Shown: positions 1-9,938, numbered from the stretch's first letter. The stretch is DNA of 64,000 bases from Leptospira harrisiae (GCF_002811945.1 NZ_NPDX01000006.1:124001-188000), one strand, 5' to 3'. Made by a program: numbers and translations. Notes: generated by a model not told the origin, from the letters alone.

Positions 1-2
1 TT

Positions 3-752
3 GGCCCCAAAAAATCCTTCCAGATTTTGAAGAATCTAGGTTATGAGAAGTTGCTTTCTTTGACGGGTAAGGTTCCCAAGGAGAGGTTGATCGTTCTTAC
101 TCAAAAATTAAGTGAAGATACGGTTGTGGAACTAGTCAAACAAATCCCTGAGAAGATTCTCGTAGAGATGATTCGAGAGAATGAGGATGATGATTTAGTT
201 TATTTTATTCATTCCCTGCCTATGACAGATTTGGCCCTTGTATCTAGGAGCATTCCTCCTTATGATGTAGGGTTACTTGCAAAAACATTAGGTCGCGAAA
301 CAAGTGTTGAAATTCTAAAAACCTTAGGGATTGAAAAATCAATTGCGTTACTCAAAGAAATTCCAATGAAAGATTTCCTTTGGTTGGTAGATGAAATTCA
401 AGTAGGCTCTGTCATTCAACTTGTGAGCGAACTTTCAGTTGCTGATTGTAAAAAATGGATCAAACAACGTGGTTTAGAAGAATTGCCTGTTCTTGTTAAG
501 TTTTTTGGCGTAAACAATGCCATTCAGATTTTTAAAAAGTTGGGTATGAGTAAAGCACTTGAGATGATGTATTTATTGGGAACAAGGGAAATGTTGGAGT
601 TGTCACTTTTACTCTCTGGTATGCAATTAGAAGAAAAAAATATGCCTGCGATTGTGATGTTGAAACCGAATGATTTATCTTCCAAAGCCAAAACAAAAGT
701 AGCGCCGAAGAAAAAACAAATTCCCAAAAAGAAAAAAACTTCTAAACGGTAA
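3..752 (+). CDS. Helical-repeat protein of unknown function, 5' end cut by window edge
   Basis: The reading frame is open from the first bases of the window, so the true start is probably upstream; a TTG at 27 is the first start-like codon seen. The visible ~250 residues are almost entirely amphipathic helices in loosely repeated units of about 30-35 residues (for example VVELVKQIPEKILVEMI and LIVLTQKLSEDT), a pattern like the alpha-solenoid of MgtE-N or FliG-type domains. No membrane segment or catalytic motif is visible. The C-terminus is a Lys/Pro/Ala-rich basic tail of about 25 residues (KKKQIPKKKKTSKR), which could bind nucleic acid or an acidic surface. The stop overlaps by 11 bp the 3' end of the convergent histidine kinase gene. 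I do not recognise a named family; the MgtE-N resemblance is only structural in style. Confidence 0.75.
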   Translation, partial: GPKKSFQILKNLGYEKLLSLTGKVPKERLIVLTQKLSEDTVVELVKQIPEKILVEMIRENEDDDLVYFIHSLPMTDLALVSRSIPPYDVGLLAKTLGRETSVEILKTLGIEKSIALLKEIPMKDFLWLVDEIQVGSVIQLVSELSVADCKKWIKQRGLEELPVLVKFFGVNNAIQIFKKLGMSKALEMMYLLGTREMLELSLLLSGMQLEEKNMPAIVMLKPNDLSSKAKTKVAPKKKQIPKKKKTSKR

Positions 753-3066
753 CGTTTACTTTAGGAAATAAAATTGTAAATTTACTTCCTTCGCCCATTG
801 TGCTTTCGACAAAGATCTCTCCGGACATTTTGTCCACGAGTGATTTGACAATAGATAAACCAAGTCCTGTCCCCCCGATTTTTTTATTATCGGAAGATGG
901 GATTCGAAAGAACCGATCGAAGATTTGATTTTTATAATTTGGATCAATTCCTATACCTGTGTCTTCTACAATGATTTCGATTTTTCCATTGATTTCTCGA
1001 ATTGAAATTCCAATTTTCCCTTTAGATGTATATTTCAAGGCATTTACATACAAATTGGTTATGATTTGAGAAAATTCAAATTTGATTCCTCGAAGGAAAA
1101 AACCTTTTTTGAGTGATAAGTCCCACTCGATGGGTTTACCTTTTGCAAGATGCGAATTCATATGAATGACATCTTCAATTACAGGGACCGGATCAAATAT
1201 TTCGATGACTTCGTCTTCTTTGTCTTTTTCTCTCGAAGTGGTTAGTTTGAGTAGGTTTTCGATTAAAAAGCTAAGTCTTTTTGCGTTTTTATCAATCACT
1301 TCTAACATGTTTTTATGTTCGGTGTTAAAAGGTAATGATGTGTCCGATTTAAAAAATTCCAAGTAACCTCTAATGTTTGTCATGGGGCTTCTGAGTTCAT
1401 GGCTAACATTGGAGATAAATTCATGTTGTAATCTTTCTTGTTCTTTCTTTTCTGAGTTGGGGCGGAATTGAACCTGGTAACGTTTTTTTGGTGATAGAAG
1501 TATGGAAGTAAAACTGATGTCAACTTCTAGTTTGTTGCCATCTTTTAACATGATTTCTGCATCAGGTAAAGATAACATTGTATCAGAGGAAAGATCAGAG
1601 CCAAATCGGAGTTGCTTTGATACTTGGTTACCTAAAATTATATCTTCAATACTTAGTTTTGTGATATCGCCACGAGTGTATCCAGTAAGGGATCTAAATT
1701 GGTTGTTTGCTTCTAAAATACTCCCTGTGTCAGCATCAACGAGGGCAATGGCTTCTCTTGAAAATTCAAATAAATATCGATATTTTTCTTCTGAGTATTG
1801 TAAGTCAACGGCGGATCTATCTAATTTGATTTCTAAAATTGAGATTAAATTTTCAAGTTCTGTAATTTCTTCCCTTTGTAATTCAAGTTTTGCATTGAAT
1901 GAATCTAACATTGAGTTAACAAGTACTTTAACTCGGTTGTCTAATTGTAATGTCTCATCTGAGTTGAGTCTTGAATTGTAGTTGCCTTGCAAAATATCTA
2001 AAACAACGGAGTTAACATCAACAATAAGATGCCGTACAGCATTAAGTTTTCTATAGTTGATTTGTGAAGGAGCATGCAGTTTTGTTTCTGCTGGCTCTTG
2101 GAAAGAATTTAACTTTCGAACATCAAAAACTTTTTTTGGTTCTAACGCAGAAAGGATTTCATCAAAATCGAACGCGGCTCTGACCGCATCAGGTTGGATT
2201 ACCCTTCGTATGAGTCGAAAATATACATCTTTTAGGAGTGGGAATAGTGTAATTGAGTCTCCTTGATAAGAAAAGATTCCTTTTTGAATGAGAGGGTTTG
2301 AGTTTAAAAGATTTTTCGTCTCCCCTACTCTAAGATGTGGATAAAAATGAGAGAGTTGCAAGTCTTCCCATAAGTTTCCTGCACTGAGTTGGTTTGTGTT
2401 TTGCAAAAGATCAATTGCTTTTTTGACTGCAAGGAGAACGCCAGAAATCTCTCTTCCGGTTTTTAGAACTGCATCGCCGCTGAACGCAAGTAAGGTGGAC
2501 GGAAAAAATGATTTAGTTTCGAGAATCGGTAGTTCCAGAGTATTTGCAAAGTCTTGAAAGTTTCGAAGAAATGGGCTGGAAAATGGATCAGAGACTAAAC
2601 CTAAACAAGAAGGTTTTAAAAATTCTTTTTCCTCTAAAAACCCCGGAGTATCAATGTATCTTACTTTAACTGGATTTTTGGGAGCGTATTCTTCTAAAAA
2701 TTTTTCTGCATAAAGTCTCTCTACTGAATATTGGTGAGGAACGGGAAGTATGTAAGCTTTATTTCTTGTGAGGTCTTCAGGTTTGAATTGGAATCGGGAA
2801 TAAAATGATAAAGGTGAATGATAAAGATAAATCCCTTTGTAAATTCGTTTGAGTTTTGATTTTTTGAGAAAGCTGTCTTGTAAGTAAGCAATGGTTGGTA
2901 CTTCTCCCGCTTCCACTCGACCAGCGTCCAGTAATGGCATGATGGCCTTATGGTGGGTATTTACATGGAGAGTGACTTTGACGCCAAATTCTTCGAAGTA
3001 TCCCTTTTTATAAGCGACGACAACGGGTAATGAACTAAGACGACTTGTTATACAAATCTGGATCAC
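742..3066 (-). CDS. Sensor histidine kinase with an NMT1/NrtA-type ligand-binding domain and PAS domain
   Basis: 774 residues. Residues 1-310 resemble the substrate-binding proteins of nitrate/taurine/thiamine-precursor ABC transporters (NMT1/NrtA/SsuA type: SSLPVVVAYKKGYFEEFG, then a 'GRVEAGEVPTIAYL' pocket stretch) but have no signal peptide. No transmembrane helix is seen anywhere, so the sensor is predicted to be cytoplasmic. A coiled coil (about 390-425) and a PAS domain (about 428-540) follow. The kinase core has the H-box NVSHELRSPM (His about 556), N-box NLYVNALKY, G1 DTGIGID and G2 GGTGLGLSIVKSL. It should autophosphorylate in response to a small cytoplasmic ligand; no response regulator lies next to it. 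The start is a GTG with no clear ribosome-binding site, placed directly behind a hairpin (3068-3100). It may be read through from htpG, 57 bp upstream. Confidence 0.88.
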   Translation of the reverse strand: MIQICITSRLSSLPVVVAYKKGYFEEFGVKVTLHVNTHHKAIMPLLDAGRVEAGEVPTIAYLQDSFLKKSKLKRIYKGIYLYHSPLSFYSRFQFKPEDLTRNKAYILPVPHQYSVERLYAEKFLEEYAPKNPVKVRYIDTPGFLEEKEFLKPSCLGLVSDPFSSPFLRNFQDFANTLELPILETKSFFPSTLLAFSGDAVLKTGREISGVLLAVKKAIDLLQNTNQLSAGNLWEDLQLSHFYPHLRVGETKNLLNSNPLIQKGIFSYQGDSITLFPLLKDVYFRLIRRVIQPDAVRAAFDFDEILSALEPKKVFDVRKLNSFQEPAETKLHAPSQINYRKLNAVRHLIVDVNSVVLDILQGNYNSRLNSDETLQLDNRVKVLVNSMLDSFNAKLELQREEITELENLISILEIKLDRSAVDLQYSEEKYRYLFEFSREAIALVDADTGSILEANNQFRSLTGYTRGDITKLSIEDIILGNQVSKQLRFGSDLSSDTMLSLPDAEIMLKDGNKLEVDISFTSILLSPKKRYQVQFRPNSEKKEQERLQHEFISNVSHELRSPMTNIRGYLEFFKSDTSLPFNTEHKNMLEVIDKNAKRLSFLIENLLKLTTSREKDKEDEVIEIFDPVPVIEDVIHMNSHLAKGKPIEWDLSLKKGFFLRGIKFEFSQIITNLYVNALKYTSKGKIGISIREINGKIEIIVEDTGIGIDPNYKNQIFDRFFRIPSSDNKKIGGTGLGLSIVKSLVDKMSGEIFVESTMGEGSKFTILFPKVNVTV

Positions 3067-3068
3067 AT

Positions 3069-3099
3069 GGCAACAATCCCAAAAATAGGGATCGTTGCC
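3069..3099 (-). terminator. Stem-loop between htpG and the histidine kinase gene
   Basis: On the minus strand GGCAACGATCCC pairs with GGGATTGTTGCC (12 pairs, one G-U) around a 7-nt U-rich loop; one further T-A pair extends the stem. There is no U-tract after the stem, so an intrinsic terminator is only one reading. The structure ends 2 nt before the GTG start of the kinase gene and would bury its translation start, so it could instead be a processing or translational-control element. Confidence 0.5.
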
Positions 3100-3123
3100 A
3101 AATCTTTCTATTGCGTTTTGTCT

Positions 3124-4956
3124 TTAAGTAGAAAAAATCTCTTGGAGAAATTCGGTAGTTCTTTTGGTATACTCGGAAACTTCCTTTTCATCCATCACCT
3201 TTGCGGAGAGTAAAGCAAGGTCATAAATAGTCCTAGCCAATTTTTTCCCCTTTTCTGGGTTTACTCCTTCAAACACTTGTAAGGCGGATTTTACAAGAGG
3301 AGACTTGGAGTTTATCATAAGTGTATGTGATTTAAGAATGTTTTTCATGTCATCGCGGTTTAACATAGAGTTCATTTCCGACATCCTTCTCATAAACTCT
3401 GGCAACAGAATGACTCCAGGAACCTCCAAAGATTTGAGGGCTTCTACTTTAATTTCAACTCCTTCGGTTGGTAAGGATGATAAAAATAAATTTTGAATTC
3501 GTTCTGATTCCGTTTTGTTATCTTCGTTGACTAAATCTTTGGGAGCTTCTTTATCCACAACTTGGTCTGCTATTTCTGAATCAACTCTTTGGAACTTCCA
3601 ATCCGGATTTTTCATTTCCAAATGTTGGATAAGATGGGAGTCAATTTTGGAGTCTACAAGTAAGGCTTCTAATCCTTGCGATTTTAAAAGTTCCATATAA
3701 ACAGATCCCATTTCTGTTTCATTTGCATAAAAGATCTTGTTTTGATTTTTTTCCTTATTCTTTTCCCAATATTCTGAAGTTGTAGAATAACCACCTTCTG
3801 AATTTTTAAAAATGAGGTGATCTTTCATTGCCTCAAAAAACTTTTCATCCGTGAGCACACCATATTTTACAAATAGAGAAATGTCATTCCAGTTTGATTC
3901 ATATTTTGGTCTGTCTTTTTTGAAATCTTCAATCAAACGGTCAGCGACTTTTTTAATGATATGATTTGAGATTTTTTTGACTAAAGGATCGTTCTGAAGG
4001 TAAGATCTCGAAACGTTTAAAGGTAGGTCAGGGATGTCTATTGTTCCTTTTAAAATCGTGAGAAATTGAGGGATGAGTTCACTTGCATTATCACTGACAA
4101 ATACGTGATTACAAAAAAGTTTGATTCCATTTTTTGAAGCTTCTAATTCATGAGTTAACTTTGGAAAATATAATATTCCTTGTAAACGAAACGGATAATC
4201 AACGTTTAAATGGATATGGAAAAGTGATTCTCCTGAAAATGGGAATAGGTATGAATAAAAGTCTTTATACTCTTCCTGATTGATTTTGGCAGGTTCTTCC
4301 GACCATAATGGTTTTTCGCGGTTTGCTTTTTCGCCTTGGACATAGATTCCCACTGGTAAAAAATCACAATATTTTTTGATTAATTCTTTTAATTTCCATT
4401 TGTCTAAATATTCGCCAGACTCGTTGTCCAGATAAAGAGAAATTTTGGTTCCTCTGGTTTCCTTCTCAATGGGTGAAATAGTAAAGTCAGTTCCTGACTC
4501 GCTAGACCACAAAACAGCTGTTTGTCCTTTTTTGTATGATTTAGTTTCTATGGTTACTTTTTTAGAAACCATAAACGAGGAATAAAATCCTAGTCCAAAG
4601 TGGCCAATGATTTCTGCTTTGTTTTCAGCGTTTTGATATTGTTTTGCAAAATCTGTGGCTCCCGAAAAAGCGATTTGATTGATATATTTTTTGACTTCTT
4701 CGGTTGTCATTCCGACACCATTATCTTCGATACTTAGAATTCTCGCATCTACATCGAAGTTTAAATCAATTTTATAATCGTTTCCACCATCGAACTCTTC
4801 AGATAATGAGATTTTTTTTAGTTTCGTAATTGCATCACTTGCGTTTGAAACTAATTCTCTTAAGAAAATATCTTTTTCGGAATATAACCATTTTTTGATA
4901 ATAGGAAAGATATTCTCTGTTTCTACGCTAATTTTTCCCGTTTCTTCAGCTGACAT
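3124..4956 (-). CDS. htpG: Molecular chaperone HtpG (Hsp90)
   Basis: 610 residues, close to the usual 620-630 of bacterial Hsp90. It is a cytoplasmic ATP-dependent homodimeric chaperone. The N-terminal GHKL ATPase motifs are clear: [13 protein letters not shown] (catalytic Glu and Asn), DNGVGMT and [13 protein letters not shown]. The middle segment holds the client/ATPase-loop region ([10 protein letters not shown]) and the C-terminal dimerisation part ends in a helical stretch. The ATG has a good AAGGAG site that overlaps the batD stop codon, with only 3 nt between the genes, so htpG is the tail of the bat transcription unit. That coupling suggests the envelope-maintenance Bat proteins and a general chaperone are made together under the same stress. 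Identification is certain from the motifs. Confidence 0.97.
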   Translation of the reverse strand: MSAEETGKISVETENIFPIIKKWLYSEKDIFLRELVSNASDAITKLKKISLSEEFDGGNDYKIDLNFDVDARILSIEDNGVGMTTEEVKKYINQIAFSGATDFAKQYQNAENKAEIIGHFGLGFYSSFMVSKKVTIETKSYKKGQTAVLWSSESGTDFTISPIEKETRGTKISLYLDNESGEYLDKWKLKELIKKYCDFLPVGIYVQGEKANREKPLWSEEPAKINQEEYKDFYSYLFPFSGESLFHIHLNVDYPFRLQGILYFPKLTHELEASKNGIKLFCNHVFVSDNASELIPQFLTILKGTIDIPDLPLNVSRSYLQNDPLVKKISNHIIKKVADRLIEDFKKDRPKYESNWNDISLFVKYGVLTDEKFFEAMKDHLIFKNSEGGYSTTSEYWEKNKEKNQNKIFYANETEMGSVYMELLKSQGLEALLVDSKIDSHLIQHLEMKNPDWKFQRVDSEIADQVVDKEAPKDLVNEDNKTESERIQNLFLSSLPTEGVEIKVEALKSLEVPGVILLPEFMRRMSEMNSMLNRDDMKNILKSHTLMINSKSPLVKSALQVFEGVNPEKGKKLARTIYDLALLSAKVMDEKEVSEYTKRTTEFLQEIFST

Positions 4957-4959
4957 ACA

Positions 4960-6537
4960 TTACTCCTTTGTGTTTAATTGTTTTGCTATTTTAAAAACTT
5001 TTGTTTTGTCGGTTTTGGACAAAGATAAGAATGTTTTTTTTGGCGTTTCGGTATCCGATTTTTCAACCAGAAATATTAGAAATTGAATACCGTCCTCAGC
5101 CAATCCTTGTCTTTTTAGATAATCTGCTAAGAATATATTTCTTTTTTTTCCGAAACTTTGAACCATATCTGCAAATTCCTTTACCTTTTGATTCAATCGA
5201 TACTTTCTATATCCCAGGTACGAAAGTATGCCAAATACGGCAAGAAAAACTAATACAAAAATTGAAGGTGGGTTCGGAGTTGCAGTGGGTGTAGATTCTT
5301 TTTTTAGTTCTTTTTTCTTTTCCGATAGAATCTGCAAAGTTGGGAATTGTATCGAGAGAGTTTTATACGTAGATTCTTTTAAAGAAAAGAAACTAAATCG
5401 GTATGGTTCCAATTGGAGTTTATTTGTTTGGTTTACTTGGTATCCATAAGAAAACCTAACAACAGAATAAAAACCATAATCACCAGAATCTAATTTTTTA
5501 AATGTTTTGGTTCTTGACTGTGAAATTAATTGGTATTCTGTTTTTGATTCAGGTGAAGGTGCGATTCCTTCATAGCCGCCCTCCCCTTCTATTGTAATTT
5601 CGAAATAAGCAGTTTCACCTTTGTTAACTTCTTTTGGAAAATTAGTTAGGTTTAATTGAAAATTTCCTATGGCACCTGAAAAACCAATGGGTGGATTCGG
5701 TGGAAGATTTAATACTGTGACTGTCGCTGGCATTGAATTTACGGTTTCTTGTAACGAGTTGAACCTTAAACTATCACCTGCAATGAATTTAGTTTTTCCT
5801 ATTTTAAATTTCCCAGATTTAATTGGAGTTAATCCGTAGATTTCTTTATCATAAACTAAAGTTTTTTTTAGAACATTTTTTCTTTGGACTTCTGGTTCAA
5901 TTTGTACGGAAACTTGTCTTAGAGTTTCTGAAAGGAAATAAGGAAATGATATCGATTGGTTTGGATCTCTTTCTAGAAATGGTTGTCTATATCCATTGTA
6001 GTAGAGTACAAAATAGCCAACGATGGGTTCTCCTTTGTAAAAAACATTTTTATTAGTGTGAAACACTACTTCTGGAGATCCTTCAGATGGAATTTCGTTT
6101 TCTTCGAGTTGGAAAGGATTAAAAAATTGATTTTGTGAATGTTTGCTTCTTTTGCTTACTTTGAATTGTATTGGCGGTGATTGATACTTTCGGTTGTCGT
6201 ATTCTACTGTTACTTCTGGAAGTTGAAACGTACCTTCCGTCTCTGTATCTACATAAAAGTTAAGTATTTGTGCTTTTGAAACTTTAAAATTGATAATTTG
6301 TGTTTCTGTCCCACTTCCTGAAAACCGGATACGAACTCCGTTTTGTTTTATATTTGTTTGAATGGCTCTAAATACTTTATCACCGTGAGCTCTTACTTCT
6401 AGTTTAGCATTCTCCCCTAATGAAAATTCGTTTGGATAAAAATGAAATTCTACATCGGAAGGTAAAATAGCAGCAAAAGGAAATAAATAAAAGAGAATTA
6501 ATATATGGCCTATCTTACCAAAATTTTTCATTATCAA
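4960..6537 (-). CDS. batD: BatD family aerotolerance protein
   Basis: 525 residues. An N-terminal hydrophobic stretch (ILILFYLFPFAAILP) is the signal peptide or anchor, followed by about 390 residues of beta-rich extracytoplasmic domains typical of BatD (PNEFSLGENAKLEV; GYEGIAPSPES), then one transmembrane helix near residues 425-445 (IFVLVFLAVFGILSYLGY) and a small cytoplasmic tail. Bat proteins are thought to form an envelope complex with BatA/BatB and the MoxR ATPase; the exact biochemical role is not settled. The TTG start at 6537 has a GGAGG site 5 nt upstream; an in-frame ATG two codons later is the alternative. It overlaps the end of the batB-batC fusion by about 23 bp and is followed after 3 nt by htpG. 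Confidence 0.9.
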   Translation of the reverse strand: MIMKNFGKIGHILILFYLFPFAAILPSDVEFHFYPNEFSLGENAKLEVRAHGDKVFRAIQTNIKQNGVRIRFSGSGTETQIINFKVSKAQILNFYVDTETEGTFQLPEVTVEYDNRKYQSPPIQFKVSKRSKHSQNQFFNPFQLEENEIPSEGSPEVVFHTNKNVFYKGEPIVGYFVLYYNGYRQPFLERDPNQSISFPYFLSETLRQVSVQIEPEVQRKNVLKKTLVYDKEIYGLTPIKSGKFKIGKTKFIAGDSLRFNSLQETVNSMPATVTVLNLPPNPPIGFSGAIGNFQLNLTNFPKEVNKGETAYFEITIEGEGGYEGIAPSPESKTEYQLISQSRTKTFKKLDSGDYGFYSVVRFSYGYQVNQTNKLQLEPYRFSFFSLKESTYKTLSIQFPTLQILSEKKKELKKESTPTATPNPPSIFVLVFLAVFGILSYLGYRKYRLNQKVKEFADMVQSFGKKRNIFLADYLKRQGLAEDGIQFLIFLVEKSDTETPKKTFLSLSKTDKTKVFKIAKQLNTKE

Positions 6538-8146
6538 ATGAACCTCCTTTTTTATTTTTGAGAATAGAGTCTTGTGAAAAAGGATCTAATATCTTTTCTG
6601 CATCCGTTTTTTCTTCTTTTTTGGTTTGTTTTTCCTGTTTAGAAGGAGGCCCTCCTTTTGGTTCTTGTTCTTTTTGGTTTTGTTTATTTTGGTTTTCTGA
6701 TTTTTTTGTTAAGTGTTCTATATTTTTTTTTGCAGAAAGATAGTTTGGGTCTAGTTCTAACGTTTTTGAATAGGATTTTAGAGCATTTTTTTTATCACCT
6801 AATTTTGAATAAATATTTCCTAAATTGAAATTTGTTTTTGCTTTTAGTTCATTGTCTGATTTGGGATTAGTTAATATTTTTTCAGCAATTTCTATTGCTT
6901 CTTTGTATTGTCCTAATTGATAAGCTGCGGCAGATTCATTGTATAATAACCTTGGATCGTCATGAATGTATTCTTTTGCTTTTTCAAATTCCTTTTGGCT
7001 TTCGTTATAATTTTTGTTTTGATAAGATTTTAACCCTCTTTCGATTGAATTGCCACCAGGATCTAATTCCCACGCATATACTTTTTGTCCCGCTAAGGTT
7101 AAAATAATAAATGCGAATGTAAAGATACCTTTGGGACTTTTTTGCAAAAATAGATTTAAGATTCGCTCAAAAAACAAAAAGAAGAATGCAGCAATTAAAT
7201 ATGGATGAGCACCATCTTCATTTTTATAGCGTTCTATTGTTTGGATTTTTCTTTTTTTTGCTGTTTTGACTGTGTCAATCAAAGCGTAAGCCCCGTCTGC
7301 TTGGAAGGAAACGTCATAGTAGGTTCCTTTATTTTGGTTTGCTATTGATTGCAACTTAGAGACGTTCATTTGTGAAATTACTAAATTAGGTGATGAGATG
7401 GATTCAGAAATCCCGGCATCCATTGTCACATAACCACCTCTTCCAGTGCTGGGATCGCGGTATTCGATGTTTCCTCCATCTTCTGTGCCAATTCCCCAGA
7501 CTATCACATCGCCATCGATAGGTGGTATAGTTTGGTTTTGGTGGTCTTCACCATCAGAGACAATGATTGTGATTTGAGAAGAGAGGTTATTGTTTTTTTT
7601 TCTAATTTGTTTAACTCGGTTTAATGCAACTGAGAGGTCTGTGCCTTTGGCTCCGACCATTTCTACGCCCAATGCCTGAATGTAATCGGACACTGCTGCA
7701 ATATCAGCGGTGAGTGGGCAAAAGGAAAAGGATTGCCCCGCGAAAACAACAATTCCAATCCTATTTCCTTTAAGGTCCGGAAGAATCCGTAATGCTAAAT
7801 CCTGAAATCTTTTGAGTCGGTTTGGCCTTACGTCAATTGCGTTCATCGACAAACTAACATCGACAACAAACAAAATGTCAGTCGATTCAAATTCTTTTGT
7901 AGATTCTATTTCTGTTGATTTTACTTTAAATAATGAATAAAAAGCCAATAAAAGAGATAAAAGGAAACAAAAGATTCTTAAAGAATACATTCTTGTATTC
8001 GCTGTGAATATTCTGTTTTTTAAGTTGGAATGGGTCTCTTTAAAGAAATTGGCTTTAATATTTACGAATAGTTTTCCTGAAAATACAATTGTCCAGATAA
8101 AAATCGATATGATTGCAATTGTTGTTATGAGTTTAATATCTGTCAT
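6515..8146 (-). CDS. batB: BatB-BatC fusion: von Willebrand A domain plus TPR domain membrane protein
   Basis: 543 residues. Two transmembrane helices lie near 5-25 and 57-75. A VWA domain (about 88-300) follows with an intact metal site: DVSLS (D96, S98, S100), GTD near 168-170 and SDGED near 197-201. Two more hydrophobic segments lie near 317-335 and 340-355, then TPR repeats (about 367-470; SKLGDKKNALKSYSKTLELDPN is the clearest) and a Gln/Lys/Glu-rich tail. In Bacteroides-type operons BatB (VWA) and BatC (TPR) are separate proteins; here they are one chain, as I recall for Leptospira. The start ATG overlaps the batA stop by 4 bp (ATGA), implying translational coupling. The protein probably presents the VWA domain to partners at the membrane while the TPR part recruits proteins. 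Confidence 0.92.
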   Translation of the reverse strand: MTDIKLITTIAIISIFIWTIVFSGKLFVNIKANFFKETHSNLKNRIFTANTRMYSLRIFCFLLSLLLAFYSLFKVKSTEIESTKEFESTDILFVVDVSLSMNAIDVRPNRLKRFQDLALRILPDLKGNRIGIVVFAGQSFSFCPLTADIAAVSDYIQALGVEMVGAKGTDLSVALNRVKQIRKKNNNLSSQITIIVSDGEDHQNQTIPPIDGDVIVWGIGTEDGGNIEYRDPSTGRGGYVTMDAGISESISSPNLVISQMNVSKLQSIANQNKGTYYDVSFQADGAYALIDTVKTAKKRKIQTIERYKNEDGAHPYLIAAFFFLFFERILNLFLQKSPKGIFTFAFIILTLAGQKVYAWELDPGGNSIERGLKSYQNKNYNESQKEFEKAKEYIHDDPRLLYNESAAAYQLGQYKEAIEIAEKILTNPKSDNELKAKTNFNLGNIYSKLGDKKNALKSYSKTLELDPNYLSAKKNIEHLTKKSENQNKQNQKEQEPKGGPPSKQEKQTKKEEKTDAEKILDPFSQDSILKNKKGGSFDNEKFW

Positions 8147-9099
8147 AGCTTTTCTGTTAGTGGGAAAATTAAAAAGAATCCTGCTAATCCTAGCGTGGCA
8201 AAAAAAACAACTAGTGCCGAAGGGAAATGTGTTTCGTGAATTTCCATTGGTTTTGAAGGTAGTTCGACAGTTTCTAATCCATTGATTTCGTTTAAAACTT
8301 CTTGTAAAACTTCGGGCGATTCTGCACGAAAGAATCTCCCGTTCGTACTTTCGGAGATTGTTTCCAACGATTCATAATTAACTTCATATTGGCCTTGCTC
8401 TTTTCCTATCCCTATTGAATATACTTTGATTCCATAGGCCTTCGCAGCAAAAGAAGCAGTTTCTGGATCCAATTTTCCTGTATTGGAAACTCCATCGGTA
8501 AGTAAAATAATAATTTTTGATTTAGCTTGTGAATCCTTTAATCGGTATGTGGAAAGTACAAGAGCATCCCCTACAGCTGTTCCTTGTTCCGTGATATCTT
8601 CATCTGAAGTTTCTGAAATCAATTCGTCCAATGCATATCGATCACTCGACAAAGGAGACTGTAGGTAAGCTGCTCCTGCAAATAATACGATTCCAATTCG
8701 ATCATACATTCTTTTTTGAACAAACTCTCGTAATAGTTCTTTTGAGACGGTAAGTCTATTTTTAGGCAAAAAATCATAGGAATTAACCATTGAACCGGAG
8801 ATGTCAAGTGCGATCATGATATCAATGCCACTGGTAATATCGGGTGTTAGTTTGTATTTTTCTCCGGGTCCAGCTGAGGCAATTACCAAAAATATTCCTG
8901 CGATATAAAAAAGTGTTTCTGAAAGTATTAAGAAAATAGTTCTAAGATTTTTGAAAATGAGGGATTGTTGTTTTTGAAATCGATCGGATTGGATGAGCAA
9001 AACTCCTCCAAGATTTTTCGTTTTCCATTGGTAAAGTCCCACTAATAGTAATGGGATGATTAAAAGTAAAAGATATGGTCTTTGGAACTGTTCAAACAT
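8143..9099 (-). CDS. batA: BatA, membrane-anchored von Willebrand A domain protein
   Basis: 318 residues from the ATG at 9099, whose A is the last base of the upstream stop codon (TAATG). An upstream in-frame start at 9132 adds 11 residues but lies inside the preceding gene and is less likely. Two N-terminal transmembrane helices (residues 8-24 and about 52-75), a VWA domain with intact metal site DISGSM (Asp about 99), GTAVGDAL and LTDGVSNTG, and a C-terminal helix (ALVVFFATLGLAGFFLIF) give the classical BatA layout with the VWA domain between membrane segments. VWA domains bind partners through a divalent metal; with the MoxR ATPase and DUF58 protein upstream this is the usual MoxR-Bat set. 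Confidence 0.93.
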   Translation of the reverse strand: MFEQFQRPYLLLLIIPLLLVGLYQWKTKNLGGVLLIQSDRFQKQQSLIFKNLRTIFLILSETLFYIAGIFLVIASAGPGEKYKLTPDITSGIDIMIALDISGSMVNSYDFLPKNRLTVSKELLREFVQKRMYDRIGIVLFAGAAYLQSPLSSDRYALDELISETSDEDITEQGTAVGDALVLSTYRLKDSQAKSKIIILLTDGVSNTGKLDPETASFAAKAYGIKVYSIGIGKEQGQYEVNYESLETISESTNGRFFRAESPEVLQEVLNEINGLETVELPSKPMEIHETHFPSALVVFFATLGLAGFFLIFPLTEKL

Positions 9100-9938
9100 T
9101 ATAGTTCTAGTTCCTTTTTGATTTTTTCCCAAATGTCGATGGCTTCAATTCTTTGGAGTTTAGTATGGTTATGGTCGTACTTTGTTTTTCTAAAGTAAAT
9201 TCTTAGATTTCGTAGTATGGATTCATCAATATGAGTTCTGTCGAAAAGTTCTACCAAAAATTCGGAATCAGTTTTTCCTAATAGGTTTTTGTTTAATCTT
9301 TTGGAATAAACCTCTTTCAGATACTCACTAATCTTAAATGCCAGTTCCTTTTCATAGATTAAGTCAGATTCTAGATAGATTTCTATCGTATGAAGGCGTT
9401 TAGTTGTTTCTTCTAAAGTTGGTTGTTTTTCCCATAATGCATCCACAATCTTTGGTTTTGACTTCCAGTATAAATAAAGAGCATATAGCAAGTATAAGTT
9501 GATCGCCGTGATAAGTAATATGATGGACAATCTAAATAAGTATGGTCCCGAAAAATTGATGGGAGGCTCAATGTCATCGATATCCGTTTCAGTGCCAAGG
9601 AGTTGTGATTTGACTTTAATCACTTTTGTGGATTTTTTTTGTTCGCCATTTTCTTCCCAAAACACAGGAAGAATATAATCGCCTGGTTTAAAAAAAAGAA
9701 TGAACGCGCTGATTTTTGTGTTTTCTTTTTTTAGATTAAAAATTCTGAAAGAAGGCATTGTATCGTCTTCGTAGATTTCTCCTTCTTCCATTTGTAAATT
9801 ACTATCGCTCTTATCAGTTGATTCTATTTGATAGTGTATTGTATCTCCTACGTAAATATCTTCTTCTAAAATTGTTTCTTTGGGGCTTGCGAGTAAAGAA
9901 ACAGAAGAAACTAAAATTAGTAGAATGTATTTAGCCAT
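9099..9938 (-). CDS. Exported membrane protein of the bat operon (DUF4381-like position)
   Basis: 279 residues with a signal peptide (KYILLILVSSVSLLASP), an extracytoplasmic beta-rich domain of about 130 residues, one transmembrane helix near 155-175 (ILLITAINLYLLYALYLYW) and a cytoplasmic helical domain of about 100 residues ending in IDIWEKIKKELEL. In many MoxR-DUF58-VWA operons a small protein of this topology (DUF4381 type) sits between the DUF58 gene and batA; order and topology match, sequence identity to that family is not something I can verify by eye. It overlaps the DUF58 gene by 8 bp upstream and shares its stop with the batA start. Probably a structural partner of BatA. Confidence 0.8.
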   Translation of the reverse strand: MAKYILLILVSSVSLLASPKETILEEDIYVGDTIHYQIESTDKSDSNLQMEEGEIYEDDTMPSFRIFNLKKENTKISAFILFFKPGDYILPVFWEENGEQKKSTKVIKVKSQLLGTETDIDDIEPPINFSGPYLFRLSIILLITAINLYLLYALYLYWKSKPKIVDALWEKQPTLEETTKRLHTIEIYLESDLIYEKELAFKISEYLKEVYSKRLNKNLLGKTDSEFLVELFDRTHIDESILRNLRIYFRKTKYDHNHTKLQRIEAIDIWEKIKKELEL

